Below, one piece after another: positions 61,806-64,000 of a stretch of 64,000 bases of DNA. Every line of letters starts with the position of its first letter. Position 1 is the stretch's first letter. Below the pieces are notes generated by a model. The model did not search any database, was not told the DNA's origin, and saw nothing but the letters and a program-made list of their open reading frames with translations. Source of the stretch: Fusibacter sp. A1 (GTDB taxonomy: Bacteria; Bacillota; Clostridia; Peptostreptococcales; Acidaminobacteraceae); NCBI RefSeq assembly GCF_004125825.1, contig NZ_QQWI01000008.1, positions 1 through 64,000 on the forward strand. Direction: 5' to 3'. The position numbers were made by a program, and so were the translations under genes.

Positions 61806-62528
61806 ATGGAAAGACTCAAAAGACTCATTACCGATATTCATCCTAAAAAAATAGTTGACCTAGCGACAGGAAACGGTTCATTTATCCAAACACTATTATC
61901 GATGGATATTGATTTCGATTCCATCATAGGAATCGACAGTTCAATTACTGCCATAGAAGCTGCTAAGAAAGCCGTGATACATGACAAGGTCACCTTCATG
62001 CAGATGGATATCGAAGACATCACCCTACAAAAGTATTCTTTCGATGCGGTCTGTCTGTCCAACTCGATACATCATATGCAAGATCTTAACAAATGCATCG
62101 GTATCATGACAGAACTGATAAGACCTGGTGGAATCCTTCTATTTAATGAAATGTACTCAGGTAGCCTCAACCAGCAGCAAGTGACACACACGCTCATCCA
62201 TCACTTTTGGGCCGAAATAGACAGAGCAAACAATATCGTCCACAACGAGACCCTAGACCGAAAAGAAATCATTAAAGCGATCAAAGGTCACGAAAGGATC
62301 GGCGAAGTCGATATCTGGAACCTTGAAGTCACCGATCAAAAGCCTCTAAAACCAGAGGATTATGTCCTGTTGAAAGACACGCTCGTAAAGTCCTTAGATA
62401 GGGTCAAAGACCACAAAGACTTTGAAAAATTCGAGATAAAGGCTGCCATGCTTGAAAAGCGGTTGGATACGATCGGCTTTTTACCTGCACCACAAATTAT
62501 CGTAGTAGCTAAAGTAATGACTTATTGA
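61806..62528 (+). CDS. SAM-dependent methyltransferase
   Basis: The 240-aa protein has Rossmann-type SAM motifs: KKIVDLATGNGSFIQ (motif I, about residues 14-28), GIDSSITAI, FMQMDIEDI and FDAVCLSNSIHHMQ, then LIRPGGILLFNEMYSG (post I to motif IV region). The substrate is unknown. I chose the ATG at 61806 behind AAAGGAGATCACG; the frame opens earlier at 61773 without a site. It ends in a hairpin that includes its stop codon. Confidence 0.8.
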   Translation: MERLKRLITDIHPKKIVDLATGNGSFIQTLLSMDIDFDSIIGIDSSITAIEAAKKAVIHDKVTFMQMDIEDITLQKYSFDAVCLSNSIHHMQDLNKCIGIMTELIRPGGILLFNEMYSGSLNQQQVTHTLIHHFWAEIDRANNIVHNETLDRKEIIKAIKGHERIGEVDIWNLEVTDQKPLKPEDYVLLKDTLVKSLDRVKDHKDFEKFEIKAAMLEKRLDTIGFLPAPQIIVVAKVMTY

Positions 62529-62547
62529 TTGAGTCGTTACTTTTTTT
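62512..62547 (+). terminator. Terminator overlapping the methyltransferase stop
   Basis: AGTAATGACT/AGTCGTTACT (one G-U pair) forms the stem, followed by seven Ts. Confidence 0.75.
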
Positions 62548-62624
62548 ACGAAAGCAGCACACTTCTTTAAATGATAAAAATTATCATTGATATTAACGAT
62601 TGATTATGGTAAACTTTCAGTGAA

Positions 62625-62638
62625 TGAACGAACATTCA
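62625..62638. promoter_or_regulatory. TetR-type operator upstream of the tetR gene
   Basis: TGAACGAACATTCA is 14 bases, imperfectly palindromic, and matches the downstream site TGAATGAACATTCA at 63261-63274 in 13 of 14 positions with the same spacer. It lies 20 bases before the TetR start, where autoregulation would be expected. Confidence 0.65.
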
Positions 62639-62657
62639 TTTTTGAGGAGCTGTTTAC

Positions 62658-63224
62658 ATGGACAAAAAAGAACGAATCTATCATGCCGTTTTAGAAATCG
62701 CCCTGCAAGGTGGAATAAGCGCTACGCCTATGTCAAAAATCGCAAACCATGCGGGCATTGCCGCCGGTACGATTTACCGCTATTTCGAAAACAAAGAAGT
62801 CCTGCTAAGCGAACTTTATAACAGCATTGCAGACGAGCTCTATCAGGTCATGGCTGATCGCCACGATGAGTCTCTCATGCTTGAGACCTGCATTTATGAA
62901 ATGTGGAAAGGCATTATCGACTACTACCTTGCCAACTCCAATAAAGTAAAGTTCATGCACGAATACAGAATGTCCTATCATGCATCCAAAGAAGTACTCT
63001 GCAAGCAAAAAGAAGTCTATGCCCTCTTCACGCAGGTACTCCATAGAGGTGTCGAACAGCAACTGATCAAACCGATTTCCTGCGCTGTCATGAGCTCAAT
63101 GATCTTAGGGCCGATAACAGAACTGTACATCTACCACGAAAGTGGAATAGCAGTCGTAGACGACGCCATGATCAAAGAGGCTTTTTCAGTCATCTGGCAA
63201 GGAATCAGCAAGCAAACCAACTAA
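62658..63224 (+). CDS. TetR-family transcriptional regulator
   Basis: The 188-aa protein has the TetR recognition unit MSKIANHAGIAAGTIYRYFENKEVLLSELY (about residues 24-53), followed by helical ligand-binding part with MHEYRMSYHASKEVL. The ATG at 62658 follows TGAGGAGCTGTTTAC. It has a matching palindrome upstream and another in front of the following nitroreductase gene, so it most likely represses both and responds to a small toxic or redox-active compound. Confidence 0.88.
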   Translation: MDKKERIYHAVLEIALQGGISATPMSKIANHAGIAAGTIYRYFENKEVLLSELYNSIADELYQVMADRHDESLMLETCIYEMWKGIIDYYLANSNKVKFMHEYRMSYHASKEVLCKQKEVYALFTQVLHRGVEQQLIKPISCAVMSSMILGPITELYIYHESGIAVVDDAMIKEAFSVIWQGISKQTN

Positions 63225-63254
63225 AACATTTTCTGTTTTAGTTTTATTTTCACT

Positions 63255-63280
63255 ATAAAATGAATGAACATTCATTTTAT
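63255..63280. promoter_or_regulatory. Perfect 26-bp palindrome upstream of the nitroreductase gene
   Basis: The two 12-base arms (63255-63266 and 63269-63280) are exact complements around AA. The core TGAATGAACATTCA (63261-63274) matches the tetR operator with one difference. It lies 19 bases before the nitroreductase start, a position where repressor binding would block transcription. Confidence 0.75.
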
Positions 63281-63298
63281 TCAACTAGGAGGTTGATT

Positions 63299-64000
63299 AT
63301 GAACAGTACAATTAATAGCATTTTAAATCACAGGTCGATAAGAAGCTACACAGATAAAGAGATATCTGTTGAAGAACTGGATGCGATACTCGCGTGTGCT
63401 CAAGCCGCTCCATCGTCCATCAACGGTCAACAGATGAGCGTGGTTGTCGTTAAGGATCAGGCGACAAAAGATAAAATCGCGGAATTTGCAGGCGGCCAGC
63501 CCTGGATCAGCCAAGCCCCTGTATTTCTTCTTTTCGTAGCTGATTTTTACAGAGCGAAGCTTGCAGGTGATAAGATCGGACAACCTCTTGTCATCGCAGG
63601 CAATATGGAAGGTACACTTGTCGGATCCATCGATACAGGACTTGCCATGGGCAATACGATTGCTGCAGCTGAATCGTTGGGGCTTGGCACAGTGTGCATC
63701 GGTGGAATCAGGAACAACCCTCAAGGAATGATCGACCTGCTCGGACTACCGGAGTACGTCTACCCTCTTGTCGGACTTTGTGTCGGTCACCCCAACACAG
63801 AAACGTTGCCTGACAAAAAACCAAGATTTGAAAAAGATGCGGTAATACACATCGAAAAATACAACACCGACCTTAAAAAGCACATCGACACATACGATGA
63901 AACCATAAAAAAATACATGGCTGCACGAGGTCAGGGTCAAAACATCCACGACTGGAGTGGAGCGATCGGCAACACCTACAACAAGGTATACTTCCCAAAA
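63299..64000 (+). CDS. Nitroreductase-family NAD(P)H:FMN oxidoreductase, cut at window end
   Basis: A frame of 234 codons opens with MNSTINSILNHRSIRSYTDK and runs without a stop to the window end. It has the FMN contact motif HRSIRSYTD (11-19), APSSINGQQMSVVVV, AAAESLGLGTVCIGGIR and LVGLCVGHPN, typical of the NfsA/FrxA-like group. It probably reduces nitro-compounds, quinones or flavins. The ATG at 63299 follows CTAGGAGGTTGAT. It is under the palindrome of the upstream TetR regulator. Confidence 0.9.
   Translation, partial: MNSTINSILNHRSIRSYTDKEISVEELDAILACAQAAPSSINGQQMSVVVVKDQATKDKIAEFAGGQPWISQAPVFLLFVADFYRAKLAGDKIGQPLVIAGNMEGTLVGSIDTGLAMGNTIAAAESLGLGTVCIGGIRNNPQGMIDLLGLPEYVYPLVGLCVGHPNTETLPDKKPRFEKDAVIHIEKYNTDLKKHIDTYDETIKKYMAARGQGQNIHDWSGAIGNTYNKVYFPK

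Noticed and set aside
1..64000. CRISPR arrays, tRNA, rRNA, prophage or complete insertion sequences
   Set aside because: No direct repeat with unique spacers, tRNA cloverleaf, rRNA core or transposase was seen in either strand.

Overview
The window reads as chromosome of a low-to-mid GC Gram-positive anaerobe, probably a member of the Clostridia; a Fusibacter- or Acidaminobacter-like organism would fit, but I cannot prove the genus. The evidence is AGGAGG-type ribosome binding sites, a BceRS-BceAB antimicrobial-peptide module, a cyclic-di-GMP-I riboswitch of clostridial type, a PRD-type PTS regulator, citrate lyase with a TctABC importer, and a group IIC intron. No rRNA, tRNA, CRISPR array, prophage or complete insertion sequence was seen.

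Layout. 1-158: the 5' end of a group IIC intron, lying just behind the terminator of the first operon. 160-6255 (minus): DEAD-box helicase, bceR, bceS, bceA, bceB. 6391-11985: rsgA with a possible tiny leader ORF, a small membrane protein behind a c-di-GMP-I riboswitch, another membrane protein, two half-size ArsP/YraQ-like permeases divergent from a Crp/Fnr regulator, a DUF188 protein and a nitroreductase. 12289-16134: SulP transporter, DUF4003 protein, PHP phosphoesterase, GNAT acetyltransferase. 16176-29481: a citrate region. On the minus strand citG, a structured leader with terminator, citC, citD, citE, citF, citX, tctC, tctB, tctA; then a two-component pair. A chemoreceptor diverges from citG. 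29535-34061: DbpA-like helicase, orphan histidine kinase, a 27-aa hydrophobic ORF with a PC4/YdbC protein, and a membrane protein.

34118-43914 (minus) is a mannitol-type PTS locus: EIICB, a MtlR-like PRD activator, EIICBA, a FruK-type kinase, a SorE-like dehydrogenase, HPr and Enzyme I. It holds no MtlD. The gene set suggests hexitol-1-phosphate to fructose-1-phosphate to fructose-1,6-bisphosphate. An intergenic element of nested inverted repeats follows at 44051-44258.

44269-47258: small membrane protein, YgjP-type metallopeptidase, HEAT-like protein, small secreted protein, TetR regulator. 47365-53760: a peptide-use island with two OPT transporters, a PqqD-like protein, an unknown small protein and a PepD-type dipeptidase. 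53820-60604: exonuclease, HSL-type esterase, two intact half-ABC exporters and the remains of a third, flavodoxin. 60742-64000: small coiled-coil protein, cyclase-family hydrolase, methyltransferase, and a TetR gene with a nitroreductase (cut by the window end); both carry the same operator-like palindrome.

Together the genes point to fermentation of citrate, sugar alcohols and peptides, with stress and antimicrobial-peptide defence around them. The least explained signals are the citrate-lyase leader (26671-26898), the c-di-GMP-controlled 116-aa membrane protein, the tiny ORFs before rsgA and ydbC, the nested-palindrome element, and the PTS route without MtlD.
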